From assembly GCF_014200175.1 (NCBI RefSeq), contig NZ_JACHBD010000005.1, positions 124,001 to 188,000 of the forward strand: a stretch of 64,000 bases of DNA, in the 5' to 3' direction. This DNA comes from Rhizobium lentis. GTDB taxonomy: Bacteria; Pseudomonadota; Alphaproteobacteria; Rhizobiales; Rhizobiaceae. The position numbers and the translations under genes are program-made. The notes under the pieces are model-generated. The model ran no database searches, was not told where the DNA came from, and saw only the letters and a program-made list of their open reading frames with translations. Below, one piece after another: positions 35,001-43,155 of the stretch (within the stretch, counting starts at the first letter, position 1; every line of letters starts with the position of its first letter).

Positions 35001-35207
35001 GAGCGGCTCGGCGACCAGATCCTGCATCTCGCGCGCAGTCGCGCCCGGCCACACGGTCGTCACGGTCAGGGTCTTGATGGTGAAGGAGGGGTCCTCGGCG
35101 CGCCCGAGCTTGACGAAGGCATAGGCGCCGGCGGCGGCCAAGAGAACGATGAAGAACAGCGTAACGGCCCGCTCGCGAACGGCGAGCGCGGATAGATTGA
35201 AGGTCAT
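32097..35207 (-). CDS. RND-family efflux permease
   Basis: A 1036-residue inner-membrane proton/drug antiporter of the AcrB/MexB superfamily (HAE1 branch, CzcA-like start FNLSALAVRERAVTLFFIVL). N-terminal membrane helix, a large periplasmic loop (VTTVWPGATAREMQDLVAEP), the central helix cluster with GALILALGLLVDDAIIAIEV (the conserved DD of helix 4), a second loop and a final set of helices ending YATWFRIKPTKNEG. Size is normal for the family. The start overlaps the membrane-fusion gene stop. An outer-membrane channel gene is absent, so a TolC-type protein from elsewhere would be needed. Confidence 0.93.
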   Translation of the reverse strand: MTFNLSALAVRERAVTLFFIVLLAAAGAYAFVKLGRAEDPSFTIKTLTVTTVWPGATAREMQDLVAEPLEKRLQELTWYDRVETTTRPGYAFLTVTLKDSTPSTAVEEEFYQARKKLGDEARNLPPGVLGPFVNDEYSDVSFGLYALKAKGMPMRELVRQAEVIRQDLLHVPGVKKINILGERPEQIFVEFSYAKLATLGISAQDIAAALERRNTVTPAGSIDTRGPQVFIRFDGAYDSIQAISDTPIVAAGRTLKLSDFAEVRRGYQDPATYLIRHDGEPAIMLAAVMQQGWNGLELGKALEERSAAIAKTLPLGMTLAKVSDQAVNIDEAVGEFMLKFAMALGVVLFVSLVSLGWRVGIVVALAVPLTLAVVFLIMLETGRFFDRITLGALILALGLLVDDAIIAIEVMVVKMEEGMDRIKAAAYAWSHTAAPMLSGTLVTIIGLMPVGFARSTAGEYAGNIFWVVGFALIVSWVVAVIFTPYLGVKMLPAIKPVEGGHHAIYDTPNYRRLRRVIEFTVRHKFVTCAVVGIAMGVSVVGMGAVKQQFFPTSDRPEVLVEVRMPEGTSIETTAATVGKLEDWLQQQPEAKTVTSYIGQGAPRFFFAMAPELPDPSFAKIVVLTPDAHTREALKLRLRAAISDGLAPEAYVRVTQLVFGPYTPFPVEFRIMGPDTDQLYRISEKALEIMKSVPDVRQANRDWGNRTPVVRFVPDQERLGLIGLSPAEAAQQMQLLLSGIPITEVRENIRNVPVIARSAGDNRLDPSRLADFSLMSRDGRQVPLDQIGHSEIRFEEPILKRRDRTPVVTIRSDIDEATQPPEVSQQVMKALQPLIASLPVGYHIEMGGNIEESLKANAALVKIFPAMIAAMLIVIVLQVRSLSTMTMVMLTGPLGLAGAVPVLLLFNQPFGFNAILGLIGLAGILMRNTLILTEQIKENKAAGLDDYHAVIEATVQRTRPVILTALAAVLAFIPLTHSVFWGSMAYTLIGGTAVGTVLILLFLPALYATWFRIKPTKNEGHENSSKEVELPTAMAAE

Positions 35208-36325
35208 CAGTTTGCCGCCTCTGCCTGTTCCACCTTGGTGCGCACGCTGGCGCCGTCCTGCAGCAGATGGGCGCCGAGTGCGACGACCGGCTCGCCAGCA
35301 TTGACGCTGGAAACCACCGCCACCTCCTCACCCAATTGTTCTATTTTCACCTGCCGGAAGTGGACGGTCGAAGATTGCGCATCGAAGACCCAGACGCCGG
35401 TTCGGCTGCCATCGTCCAAGACCGCGCCGACCGGCACCGCGGAATGCGATTGGCCAGTGCTGCTAGCGATTCTGATCGTCACCGTCGCGCCGAGCGGCGC
35501 CGAAGCTGCAGCCCCATCGAGAACCCAACGCGCCTCATAGGTGCGGGTCTGAGGATCGGCAGCATCTGAGATCTGCCGAAGCCGCGCCTTGTCCTGCCGG
35601 CGCTCGTTTCCGTAGATGCTGGCGTCGGCTATCTCGCCGATTTGCGGCCGCAACGACTCCGGAAGCCAGACGAGCGCTTCGCGCGGACCGGCCTGCGCCA
35701 GACGGATCACGGTCTGTCCCGCCGTCACGACTTGACCCGGCTCTCCGAGCGTTTCGACAATGGTCCCGTCAGCATCGGCAACCAACAAAGAGTAAGTTGC
35801 GGCGTTTTCAGCGACCCTTGCCTCCGCTTCCGCTGCAGCCAGTTGAGCCGTTGCAGTATCGAGCGCAGCCTTTGCCTGTTCATAGCGCTGCGGCGAAGCC
35901 GCCGCCAAACCGCTTTTCGCCAAAGCGGCGTAGCGTCTCTCGTCGGCTTGCGCCTGGGTCAACACAGCTTGCGCGGAGACCACTGCGTTGTGTTTCGCCG
36001 TCAGTGCGAGACGCAGATCGGTCTCATCGATGCGCATCAGAGGCTGGCCGGCCTTGACCTGCTCGCCAACATCCACATAACGCTGCATGATCTTGCCGGG
36101 CACACGAAAACCGAGATTGCTCTGCACCCGGGCGGCAACGGTACCCGTAAAGGTGCGTTCGGCCGTTTCCGGCTTCTTCGCTTCCACCAGTTTGACGAAC
36201 GGCGGCGCGATTCGGGGATCGGCGGCTTGCGCGCTTTTTTCCGAGGAAACCCCGAAAAGCACGAACGTCGTGGCGCCGGCAGCTGCCAGAAGGCCGAAAG
36301 AGGCGAGGAGGATTTTGCGGTTCAT
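35207..36325 (-). CDS. RND efflux membrane fusion (periplasmic adaptor) protein
   Basis: A 372-residue adaptor. N-terminal signal/anchor segment (ILLASFGLLAAAGATTFVLF), a lipoyl half-motif (GFRVPGKIMQRYVDVGEQVK, GQPLMRIDETDLRLAL), an alpha-helical hairpin (QAVLTQAQADERRYAALAKS through AQLAAAEAEARVAENAATY), the second lipoyl half and a beta-barrel domain (GATVTIRIASSTGQSHSAVP). No lipobox Cys is evident. First gene of the leftward efflux operon, four-base overlap with the pump gene. Confidence 0.92.
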   Translation of the reverse strand: MNRKILLASFGLLAAAGATTFVLFGVSSEKSAQAADPRIAPPFVKLVEAKKPETAERTFTGTVAARVQSNLGFRVPGKIMQRYVDVGEQVKAGQPLMRIDETDLRLALTAKHNAVVSAQAVLTQAQADERRYAALAKSGLAAASPQRYEQAKAALDTATAQLAAAEAEARVAENAATYSLLVADADGTIVETLGEPGQVVTAGQTVIRLAQAGPREALVWLPESLRPQIGEIADASIYGNERRQDKARLRQISDAADPQTRTYEARWVLDGAAASAPLGATVTIRIASSTGQSHSAVPVGAVLDDGSRTGVWVFDAQSSTVHFRQVKIEQLGEEVAVVSSVNAGEPVVALGAHLLQDGASVRTKVEQAEAAN

Positions 36326-36356
36326 GTCGGTAAGCCTTATTGACGGGCTGAATTAG

Positions 36357-36417
36357 ATTGCGATCTAACTCTAAATCTGTTATAGATGTCAAATGAAATC
36401 TAATTGGAGATCGCAAT
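36357..36417. promoter_or_regulatory. Operator region between efflux operon and TetR gene
   Basis: The 90-base divergent gap carries nested inverted repeats: ATTGCGATCT at 36357-36366 with AGATCGCAAT at 36408-36417, and TTAGATT near 36353 with AATCTAA near 36397. The middle contains TAGATGTCAA, shared with the region before the SDR gene. The outer right arm runs into the TetR ATG, so binding would block TetR translation-initiation DNA and both promoters. Confidence 0.6.
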
Positions 36418-37003
36418 GAGAGTCAGTCGCGCTCAAGCAGAGGCCAATCGTGAAACGGTGATCAATGTCGCAAGCCGGCTTTTCCGAGAGCATGGATTCG
36501 ACGGCATCGGGCTGAAGGATCTGATGAAAGGGGCCGGCCTCACCCAAGGCGGCTTCTACAAGCAGTTCGCATCAAAGGATGATCTTGCGGCGCTGGCATC
36601 CGGTCGGGCAATGGAAAGCGCCATTGGCAGGTGGTCGAGGGTTGCCGCCGGAAGCGCCGATCCCTTCGCTGCGGTTGTCGGCATGTATCTGTCGACCGGC
36701 CACCAGGGAGAGAAAGGTGACGGCTGCCCCTTGGCCGCGCTTGGATCCGATGCGGCGCGCCAGAGTGAAGAGGTGCGACTTCCGTTCCAGAATGGCATCG
36801 AGGCGCATCTTCAGGTTCTCGACGAATTGATCCCGGCATCGGACGGCGCGAAACCCTACGACAAAGCCATGGTCGTCCTGTCCCTCATGGTGGGCGCCGT
36901 AACCATCTCTCGCATCATGACCGATCAGGGCATGTCGGAGCAACTGCTCGAAGCGGCCGCTGATGCCGTCAAGCGCATCGCGGGCGAAACAGCGGAGGGA
37001 TGA
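36416..37003 (+). CDS. TetR-family regulator divergent from the efflux operon
   Basis: A 195-residue repressor of the group with the start SRAQAEANRETVINVASRLF and helix-turn-helix HGFDGIGLKDLMKGAGLTQG GFYKQF (residues ~10-50), then a TetR_C domain with GDGCPLAALGSDAARQSEEV, typical for regulators of oxidoreductase and efflux genes. Start at ATG 36416 with GGAG seven bases upstream; a TTG 12 bases earlier is in frame. Likely the local repressor of the pump. Confidence 0.88.
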   Translation: MRVSRAQAEANRETVINVASRLFREHGFDGIGLKDLMKGAGLTQGGFYKQFASKDDLAALASGRAMESAIGRWSRVAAGSADPFAAVVGMYLSTGHQGEKGDGCPLAALGSDAARQSEEVRLPFQNGIEAHLQVLDELIPASDGAKPYDKAMVVLSLMVGAVTISRIMTDQGMSEQLLEAAADAVKRIAGETAEG

Positions 37004-37317
37004 GATCACCGGCTCTGCACCGTCATTGCCGAAAATGATCAGCGCAGGCAAATCACCTCACCGCTCCTCACCCGCGAATTCAGAGGTCCTCATGATCCAT
37101 AACGCCGCTCCCGGAAGCCCCGGAAGCGACGCTCCGAGCACACGGGGTGAGTCGCCGAAGGGTTAACGCAGCGCTAAGAACCGCGTGATGCTGTCGACAT
37201 GATCGTCGATCAACAGATCTTCACTCCGATCATATATGAGGATTATTCATTCTTCATATTAGTTCAATCCTTTCATATGCTTAAGCAAATTTTTCGACTG
37301 AAGGAAGCGACATTGCG

Positions 37318-37354
37318 TTAGGGAATTTTTAAGCTGCGTTAACTTTTTGTTAAC
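37318..37354 (+). promoter_or_regulatory. CtrA-like boxes upstream of minC
   Basis: TTAA, seven bases, TTAAC at 37339-37354 is an exact match to the alphaproteobacterial CtrA consensus TTAA-N7-TTAAC. A second, imperfect copy TTAG-N7-TTAA lies at 37318-37332, 21 bases away centre to centre. From memory, CtrA binds and represses the minCDE promoter in Sinorhizobium meliloti, which fits. The gap 37004-37317 before it contains AT-rich DNA and no supported gene. Confidence 0.75.
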
Positions 37355-37394
37355 CATGTCGGCGGTAGACATGGTCAACGATTTCTTCACACAG

Positions 37395-38117
37395 ATGACC
37401 AAAGTGCTAACAGACGCTCGCTCTATCCGCATCAAGGGCCGCTCTTTCCTGGCGGTCATGCTCTCCCCGGACCTTCCGTTCGACGATTGGCTGGCGAGGC
37501 TCGACGATCTGGCCGCACGTTCGGCCGGCTTCTTCCTCGGACGCCCCGTGGTGCTCGACGTGACGGACCTGCAAATCGACAAGCCGCAGCTGAAGGAGCT
37601 CATTGCCGAGCTCGGCAAGCGCAATGTCAGCATCATGGGCATCGAGGGCGCGCGGCCTTCCCTTCTCGGTGCGGGCATGCCGCCAGCGCTGAAAGGCGGC
37701 CGCTCCGCCTCCGACATCGAGGTTCAGGCCAGCGAGCCTGTTGAATCGTCGAGCAAGCCGGCGGCTCCCGAGATCCGCCCGACAACGACGCAATCGATCG
37801 TCATCCGCGAGCCGGTGCGCTCCGGGCAATCGGTGATCTTCCCGGAAGGCGACGTCACCATCGTCGGGTCGGTCGCCTCGGGCGCCGAGGTCATCGCCGG
37901 CGGCTCGGTCCACATCTATGGGGCGCTGCGCGGCCGCGCCATGGCAGGATCCATCGGCAACGCCTCGGCGCGGATCTTCTGCCGCAAGCTCGAGGCCGAG
38001 CTGGTGGCCATCGATGGTATCTACAAAATGGCGGAAGACATGGCGCCCAATCTTCGCGGACAGGCTGTTCAGCTCTGGCTCGAAGACGATGCGATCATGG
38101 CGGAAAAACTGACCTGA
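37395..38117 (+). CDS. minC: Septum site-determining protein MinC
   Basis: Inhibitor of FtsZ ring assembly away from midcell, recruited to the membrane by MinD. The N-terminal FtsZ-inhibiting domain begins SIRIKGRSFLAVMLSP; the variable Pro/Ser-rich linker runs to about residue 130, and the C-terminal beta-helix is seen in VRSGQSVIFPEGDVTIVGSV and GGSVHIYGALRGRAMAGSIG with ARIFCRKLEAELVAIDGIY. In-frame starts exist at 37356, 37371 and 37395. I choose 37395 (MTKVLTDARS, 240 residues) since the first two lie directly against the CtrA box and rhizobial MinC proteins, as I remember, begin this way; no start has a clear ribosome site. Confidence 0.93.
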   Translation: MTKVLTDARSIRIKGRSFLAVMLSPDLPFDDWLARLDDLAARSAGFFLGRPVVLDVTDLQIDKPQLKELIAELGKRNVSIMGIEGARPSLLGAGMPPALKGGRSASDIEVQASEPVESSSKPAAPEIRPTTTQSIVIREPVRSGQSVIFPEGDVTIVGSVASGAEVIAGGSVHIYGALRGRAMAGSIGNASARIFCRKLEAELVAIDGIYKMAEDMAPNLRGQAVQLWLEDDAIMAEKLT

Positions 38118-38122
38118 CCACA

Positions 38123-38162
38123 ACGCCGCGCGTCTTCAAAAGACGCGAAAAGGACGCGGCGT
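38123..38162 (+). other. Nested hairpin between minC and minD
   Basis: An outer stem ACGCCGCG (38123-38130) with CGCGGCGT (38155-38162) encloses an inner stem CGTCT/AGACG at 38131-38145. It fills the space before the minD ribosome site (AAGGAGAGAG). It could be a processing or stability element giving different MinC and MinD levels. Confidence 0.5.
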
Positions 38163-38200
38163 AAGACTTGAATTACTGCGGCACGGCAAAGGAGAGAGAA

Positions 38201-39016
38201 ATGGGGAAAGTGATCGTCGTCACGTCAGGCAAGGGCGGGGTCGGAAAGACGACCTCGACCGCCGCATTGGGCGCGGCGCTGGCGCAACGCAATGAAAAGG
38301 TCGTCGTCGTCGATTTTGACGTCGGCTTGCGCAATCTCGACCTGGTGATGGGGGCCGAACGCCGGGTCGTCTACGATCTGATCAACGTCATCCAGGGCGA
38401 CGCCAAGCTCACCCAGGCGCTGATCCGCGACAAGCGGCTGGAGACGCTGTTCCTGCTGCCGGCCTCGCAGACGCGCGACAAGGACAATCTGACGGCCGAG
38501 GGCGTCGAGCGCGTCATCAACGATTTGAAGCGCTATTTTGACTGGATCATCTGCGACAGCCCCGCCGGTATCGAACGCGGCGCAACACTTGCCATGCGCC
38601 ATGCCGATGTCGCCGTCGTCGTCACCAACCCGGAAGTGTCGTCGGTGCGCGATTCCGATCGCATCATCGGGTTGCTCGATGCGAAGACCGCCAAGGCCGA
38701 ACGCGGCGAGCGGATGGAAAAGCACCTGCTGCTGACCCGCTACGATGCCAACCGCGCCGAACGCGGCGACATGCTGAAGGTCGACGACGTGCTGGAAATC
38801 CTCTCCATCCCGCTGCTCGGCATCGTGCCGGAAAGCATGGATGTGCTGCGCGCCTCCAACGTCGGTGCGCCGGTCACGCTGGCCGAAAGCCGCAGCCCGG
38901 CCGCCATGGCCTATTTCGATGCCGCCCGCCGGCTCGCCGGCGAGACCCTGCCGATCGCCATCCCCGAGGAAAAGCGCAATATTTTCGGCAAGCTTTTCGG
39001 ACGGAGGGCGGCATGA
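38201..39016 (+). CDS. minD: Septum site-determining ATPase MinD
   Basis: Membrane-associated ParA/MinD ATPase that positions MinC and oscillates or segregates under MinE control. The 271-residue protein has the deviant Walker A motif [10 protein letters not shown] at residues 9-18 (with Lys11 and Lys16), [16 protein letters not shown] as the A' motif, [15 protein letters not shown], and a C-terminal amphipathic membrane helix ([12 protein letters not shown]). ATG at 38201 with AAGGAGAGAG at ideal spacing; the frame extends upstream to 38168 but without a site. The stop overlaps minE. Confidence 0.97.
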   Translation: MGKVIVVTSGKGGVGKTTSTAALGAALAQRNEKVVVVDFDVGLRNLDLVMGAERRVVYDLINVIQGDAKLTQALIRDKRLETLFLLPASQTRDKDNLTAEGVERVINDLKRYFDWIICDSPAGIERGATLAMRHADVAVVVTNPEVSSVRDSDRIIGLLDAKTAKAERGERMEKHLLLTRYDANRAERGDMLKVDDVLEILSIPLLGIVPESMDVLRASNVGAPVTLAESRSPAAMAYFDAARRLAGETLPIAIPEEKRNIFGKLFGRRAA

Positions 39017-39273
39017 ATATTTTCCGCCTCTTCAACAAGCAAAGAACCGCGCCCGCTGCCCGCGAACGCCTGCAGGTGCTTCTTGCCCACGAGCGCGCCT
39101 CGGCGGGATCGGACCTGGTCACCCTGCTGCGCGAGGAAATCCTTGCGGTGATCGCCAAGCACGTCGAACTCGACCACGACAAGGTGCAGGTGACGATCGA
39201 CCGCAACGAATTTGTCTCGACGCTCGAGATCGACGTCGAAATCCCTCTGAATGCGGCCGTACAGGCTGCTTGA
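39013..39273 (+). CDS. minE: Cell division topological specificity factor MinE
   Basis: An 86-residue protein that stimulates MinD ATPase. The membrane-targeting N-terminus MNIFRLF and the anti-MinCD helix region [20 protein letters not shown] are followed by the dimerising topological domain ([40 protein letters not shown]). Normal family length. ATGA overlap with minD implies coupled synthesis. Confidence 0.96.
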   Translation: MNIFRLFNKQRTAPAARERLQVLLAHERASAGSDLVTLLREEILAVIAKHVELDHDKVQVTIDRNEFVSTLEIDVEIPLNAAVQAA

Positions 39274-39370
39274 GGGTCACGACACGCTTCTCTCGTTGCC
39301 TTTGAAAATGCGAAAGCCGCCATGGAACATGGCAGCTCAGTTTGATGGCAACCTTGCTCTGCCCGATGTC

Positions 39371-39442
39371 ATCCTCGGCCCTTGTGCCGAGGATCTGCTG
39401 CCCTAGCGACCGGGGGCAGATGCTCGGGACAAGCCCGAGCAT
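39371..39442. repeat. Rhizobial palindromic mosaic element
   Basis: Three consecutive hairpins in the gap between minE and the aldo/keto reductase gene: ATCCTCGGC/GCCGAGGAT (39371-39394), CTGCC/GGCAG (about 39398-39419) and ATGCTCGGG/CCCGAGCAT (39420-39442). The pattern 'atgctcgggacaagcccgag' is one I associate with dispersed palindromic elements in rhizobial genomes (RIME/RPE type). It may also serve as the transcription end for minCDE. Only one copy is in the window. Confidence 0.6.
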
Positions 39443-39533
39443 GACGAAATGAAGGGTCGGCCGACCTTGTCAGCGGTTTGAGCCGCCATGGAAACCATGG
39501 CGGCTTCTTGCGTCGGCGTGCCGGCCGGAAGGC

Positions 39534-40565
39534 TCAGCGGCCGCCCTCGATCTTGCGGTGGCGCTGCGCAATCCCGCCTTTGCCATAGGGATAATCGAGC
39601 GGCTGCGGCGCGCTGACCTCGTTGAGCCTGGCCATTTCCTCGTTGGAAAGCTCGACCGTCATGGCACCGAGATTGTCGGCGAGCTGTTCGGGTGTGCGGG
39701 CGCCGAGAATGACCGAGGTGACGGCCGGCTGCGCCGCCGTCCAGGCGAGCGCCACCTGCGCCATGCTGACGCCGCGGGCCTTGGCGATCTCTTCGACCGT
39801 GCCGATGATCGCCCAGGTGCGTTCCTGCGCGTTGCGGGGGGCATAGGATTCGCTGCCGCGATTGGGGTTCTCGCCGAGGCGGGTGGCGCCGGTCGGCATC
39901 TGGTCGCGCTTGTACTTGCCGGTCAGCCAGCCGCCGCCGAGGGGCGACCACGGCAAGAGGCCCATGCCGGCGTCCTGGCAGGCGGCAACGATTTCGAGCT
40001 CGATGTCGCGCGCCAGCAGGCTGTATTGCGGCTGCAGCGTCACCGGACGCGTATAACCGCGCGCCTTGGCGATCTCCGACGCCTTGGCGATGTGCCAGCC
40101 GACATAGTTGGAGAAGCCGTAATAGCCGATCTTGCCAGAGGAAACCGCATCGTCGAGGAAACGCAGCGTCTCTTCGATCGGCGTCAGCGCGTCCCAGGCA
40201 TGCATCTGGTAGAGATCGATCTGTTCGATGCCGAGGCGGCGCAGCGAATCATCGAGCGCCTGGCCGAGATGCCGGCGCGACAGGCCTATATCGTTGGGTC
40301 CGTTGCCCATCGGAAACCGGCCCTTGGTGGCGACGATCGCCTGACGGGCCTCGGTCGGGCGCGCCTTCAGCCAGCGGCCGATGATCTCTTCCGACTTGCC
40401 GGCGCTGTAGACATCGGCCGTATCGATGAAATTGCCGCCCCAGGCGAAATAATCGTCGAGCAGCTTGTGCGAGGCCGCTTCGTCGGCCTCCGCGCCGAAG
40501 GTCATGGTGCCCAGGCAGTAGGCGGTGACGACGGCCCCGCTGGGACCGAGCTTGCGATAATCCAT
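39534..40565 (-). CDS. Aldo/keto reductase
   Basis: A 343-residue NADPH-dependent reductase of the AKR superfamily (YdjG/Tas-like). Catalytic Asp-Tyr-Lys-His are visible in FIDTADVYSAGKSEEIIGRW (Asp, Tyr), IVATKGRFPMG (Lys) and DLYQMHAWD (His). LQPQYSLLARDIELEIVAAC and the late VILGARTPEQLADNLGAM form the cofactor site. GAGGAGGAATAA precedes the ATG at 40565. Monocistronic; substrate unknown. The 225-base gap after it to 40790 holds no gene. Confidence 0.92.
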   Translation of the reverse strand: MDYRKLGPSGAVVTAYCLGTMTFGAEADEAASHKLLDDYFAWGGNFIDTADVYSAGKSEEIIGRWLKARPTEARQAIVATKGRFPMGNGPNDIGLSRRHLGQALDDSLRRLGIEQIDLYQMHAWDALTPIEETLRFLDDAVSSGKIGYYGFSNYVGWHIAKASEIAKARGYTRPVTLQPQYSLLARDIELEIVAACQDAGMGLLPWSPLGGGWLTGKYKRDQMPTGATRLGENPNRGSESYAPRNAQERTWAIIGTVEEIAKARGVSMAQVALAWTAAQPAVTSVILGARTPEQLADNLGAMTVELSNEEMARLNEVSAPQPLDYPYGKGGIAQRHRKIEGGR

Positions 40566-40790
40566 TTATTCCTCCTCATGCGGATACCCGTAGCCGACGC
40601 GCAAAATCGCCGGGGTAGAAGCCGGGGCTTCCGCAATCTAATGACAATATCGAGCTTGAGGCGGCCTCTGCCGCCGGATGACGTATGGCGCCCTGGGCTC
40701 ATCCAGCGCAGGGGCGAGGGCAGCATAACCAATCCCGCCCGTGCCACAAGTGGGAAAACATATTCCCGCCTGCCGCGCAGCCGGCGACGA

Positions 40791-42059
40791 CTACGGATTC
40801 TTCGAGAACGAGGCGGCGATCAGGTCCGCGGCTGCGACACCGGTCTCATAGGCACCGTGCGCCGTCGAGTAACGCGAACGCGAACAGGCTTCGCCGGCAA
40901 AGAATATTCGCCCCTCATGTGGTGCTGCGAGGACCGCCCGCTGATCGGAGGCGCCGGGCTCGGCATAGGAATAGGACCCGCCGATATGGGGGGCGGCGGC
41001 CCAGGCGGAGATCGCCGCCAGCGACAACTCCTTGCGGATGTCCGCGCCGAATTGCCCGGCCAATTCATCGGCGGCAAAGGCAAAGGCGGCGTCTTTTCCC
41101 TCCCGCTCCAGATGGTGCGCCAGATCGCCGGCGAAATAGGCTTCGACAACAGGAGCGCCGAGAGGGCGGAGCTGATAGGTGCCTGTTGCACCGCTGCTGA
41201 TGGAGCCGAGCATATGGGTATCAGCCGGCAGCGCCTCCGGATGGGCAAGTCCGAGGAAGAGCTTGTCGGCCAGCCCGAGCGGTAAACGGGCGGCCGCCTG
41301 CGTTTTATCAGGCAGGGGCGGATCGAAGGCGATCTTTTCGGCGGCAAGCATATTCGTCGAAACGGTGACCAGCACGGCGCGGACGCTCAGCACGCCTTGG
41401 TTCGTCTCGATGCCGATCCGGCCGGCGTGACGGTGATCGATGCTCCCGACTTCGACTCCAAGCCTTACCGGAACCGGCCCCCCGTAGAGCGAGATCAATG
41501 TTCCGTAGCCCTCGCGCACCCGCCAGTCCGGGCCCGGCCCCGGATCGTATCTGGTGTAGTCGACGATCGATGAGCGTTCTAACTCGGCGCCGGTGATATA
41601 GGTGCCGATTGCCCGGATCTGGCCGTTCCAGGCATTGCCGGGTTCGAGCACAGCCGCCAGATCCGCATCATCGCCTTCATGGCTGTCGAGGCGTTCGAAA
41701 TAGCCGCCGATCGCCTCCTGCGCGGCATGGATGTCGACGCCATCCCGCTGAAGCCGCCGCCCGCCGTTCCAGGGCGCCGGGGTGCGGTCGACCGTCAACC
41801 CCACCTTCTCGGCAATCGCCGTCCAGGCATTGGTTCGCGCCCCATGCAGCCAGCCGCAGCCGAGATCAAGCGCGACGTCGGCTGCGCCCGGCAACCCCAC
41901 CGTCCAGGCCCTGCCGCCGAGACGGTCGCCGGCTTCCAGCAGGAGAATCGAAAGATCCGGACGAATCGCCTGCAAGCGCCGAGCGGCGGCAATGCCGGCT
42001 GCGCCACCGCCGATGATGACGACGTCTTCGTCGGCGCCTTTGCCATTATCACCGGACAT
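40791..42059 (-). CDS. Flavin monoamine oxidase family protein
   Basis: A 422-residue FAD amine oxidase. FAD fold DVVIIGGGAAGIAAARRLQA with the following LLLEAGDRLGGRAWTV (GG doublet motif) and LDLGCGWLHG at the N-terminus; C-terminal FAD motif GRIFFAGEACSRSRYSTAHG and AYETGVAAADLI. Such enzymes oxidise primary or polyamines. No signal sequence. AAAGGAGAAGAC precedes the ATG at 42059. Divergent from the exonuclease gene. Confidence 0.9.
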   Translation of the reverse strand: MSGDNGKGADEDVVIIGGGAAGIAAARRLQAIRPDLSILLLEAGDRLGGRAWTVGLPGAADVALDLGCGWLHGARTNAWTAIAEKVGLTVDRTPAPWNGGRRLQRDGVDIHAAQEAIGGYFERLDSHEGDDADLAAVLEPGNAWNGQIRAIGTYITGAELERSSIVDYTRYDPGPGPDWRVREGYGTLISLYGGPVPVRLGVEVGSIDHRHAGRIGIETNQGVLSVRAVLVTVSTNMLAAEKIAFDPPLPDKTQAAARLPLGLADKLFLGLAHPEALPADTHMLGSISSGATGTYQLRPLGAPVVEAYFAGDLAHHLEREGKDAAFAFAADELAGQFGADIRKELSLAAISAWAAAPHIGGSYSYAEPGASDQRAVLAAPHEGRIFFAGEACSRSRYSTAHGAYETGVAAADLIAASFSKNP

Positions 42060-42174
42060 GTCTTCTCCTTTGGCTGCTCGGGCTCAGCTAAACTTTCATC
42101 TCGATAAAAGACAAGGGCTGGGGATAGCGCGCCGCGCCATGGATTAAACTGCCTCCGCGTGACATACAGGTCCG

Positions 42175-43155
42175 ATGAGCGTGCAGAGAGATTCGCAACT
42201 CGACATGTTTGCCAGGCCATCGCCGGCGGTCGCCAAGGCGCGCGCTCCTTCGCGCCGGCCGCCGTCGCAGCCGGACGCCCGTTCCGATGAAGAGATGGCG
42301 CGCGCACTTGAAGAAAGCGGCAACTATCGCATCCTCAGGAAACTGACCGCCCGGCCGATTGCCCCTGTCAGGCGGCCGGAATATCCGCGGCTCGGCGTCG
42401 TTCTCGACACGGAGACGACCGGTCTCAACCATCGCAGCGACGAAATCATCGAAATCGGCGCCGTCGCCTTCACATTCGCCGACAACGGCACGGTCGGCGA
42501 TATCGTCGGCATCTATGGCGGCCTGCAGCAGCCGTCGCGGCCGATCCCGCCCGAAGTCACCCGGCTGACGGGGATCACCGATGCGATGGTCGAAGGACAG
42601 GTGATCGACATCAGGTCGCTCAGCGATCTGATCGAACCGGCCGATCTGATCATCGCCCACAATGCCGGTTTCGACCGGCCGTTCTGCGAGGCCTTCTCAA
42701 CGCTCTTCACCGGCAAGGCCTGGGCATGTTCGGTGTCGGAAATCGACTGGAGCGCGCGCGGCTTCGAGGGCACCAAGCTCGGCTATCTCGTCGGCCAGGC
42801 CGGTTATTTCCATGACGGCCATCGCGCGGTGGACGACTGCCACGCGCTCCTGGAAATCCTCGACCGGCAGCAAGGTGAGGGTGAAAGCCCGTTTGCCGAA
42901 CTGTACCGGGCCAGCCAGCGCTCGCGCATCCGGATCTTCGCCGAACACAGCCCGTTCGAAATGAAGGACCATCTGAAGGCGAGGGGCTATCGCTGGTCTG
43001 ACGGAAGCGACGGCCGCCTGAAGTCCTGGTGGATCGAAGTCGGCGAAGACGAGCTCGGTGACGAACTCTCCTATCTGCGCTCGGAAATCTATCGATGGAG
43101 AGAGGCGGATCCGCCGACCGTGCGGCTGACGGCCTTCGATCGTTTCAAACTGTGA
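42175..43155 (+). CDS. DnaQ-like 3'-5' exonuclease
   Basis: A 326-residue DEDDh exonuclease, related to the proofreading epsilon subunit but stand-alone. A basic, Pro-rich N-terminal ~60 residues precedes Exo I (GVVLDTETTGL, Asp78 and Glu80), Exo II (IIAHNAGFDRPFCEAF) and Exo III (DGHRAVDDCHALLEIL). The C-terminal ~90 residues (PFEMKDHLKARGYRWSDGSD, RLKSWWIEVGEDELGDELSY) are a small accessory domain seen in many alphaproteobacterial members. The frame starts at ATG 42175 without a strong ribosome site. Confidence 0.9.
   Translation: MSVQRDSQLDMFARPSPAVAKARAPSRRPPSQPDARSDEEMARALEESGNYRILRKLTARPIAPVRRPEYPRLGVVLDTETTGLNHRSDEIIEIGAVAFTFADNGTVGDIVGIYGGLQQPSRPIPPEVTRLTGITDAMVEGQVIDIRSLSDLIEPADLIIAHNAGFDRPFCEAFSTLFTGKAWACSVSEIDWSARGFEGTKLGYLVGQAGYFHDGHRAVDDCHALLEILDRQQGEGESPFAELYRASQRSRIRIFAEHSPFEMKDHLKARGYRWSDGSDGRLKSWWIEVGEDELGDELSYLRSEIYRWREADPPTVRLTAFDRFKL

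Noticed and set aside
39558..41285. 575-codon plus-strand frame over the aldo/keto reductase and amine oxidase genes
   Set aside because: Spans two convincing minus-strand genes and their gap; no recognisable domain.
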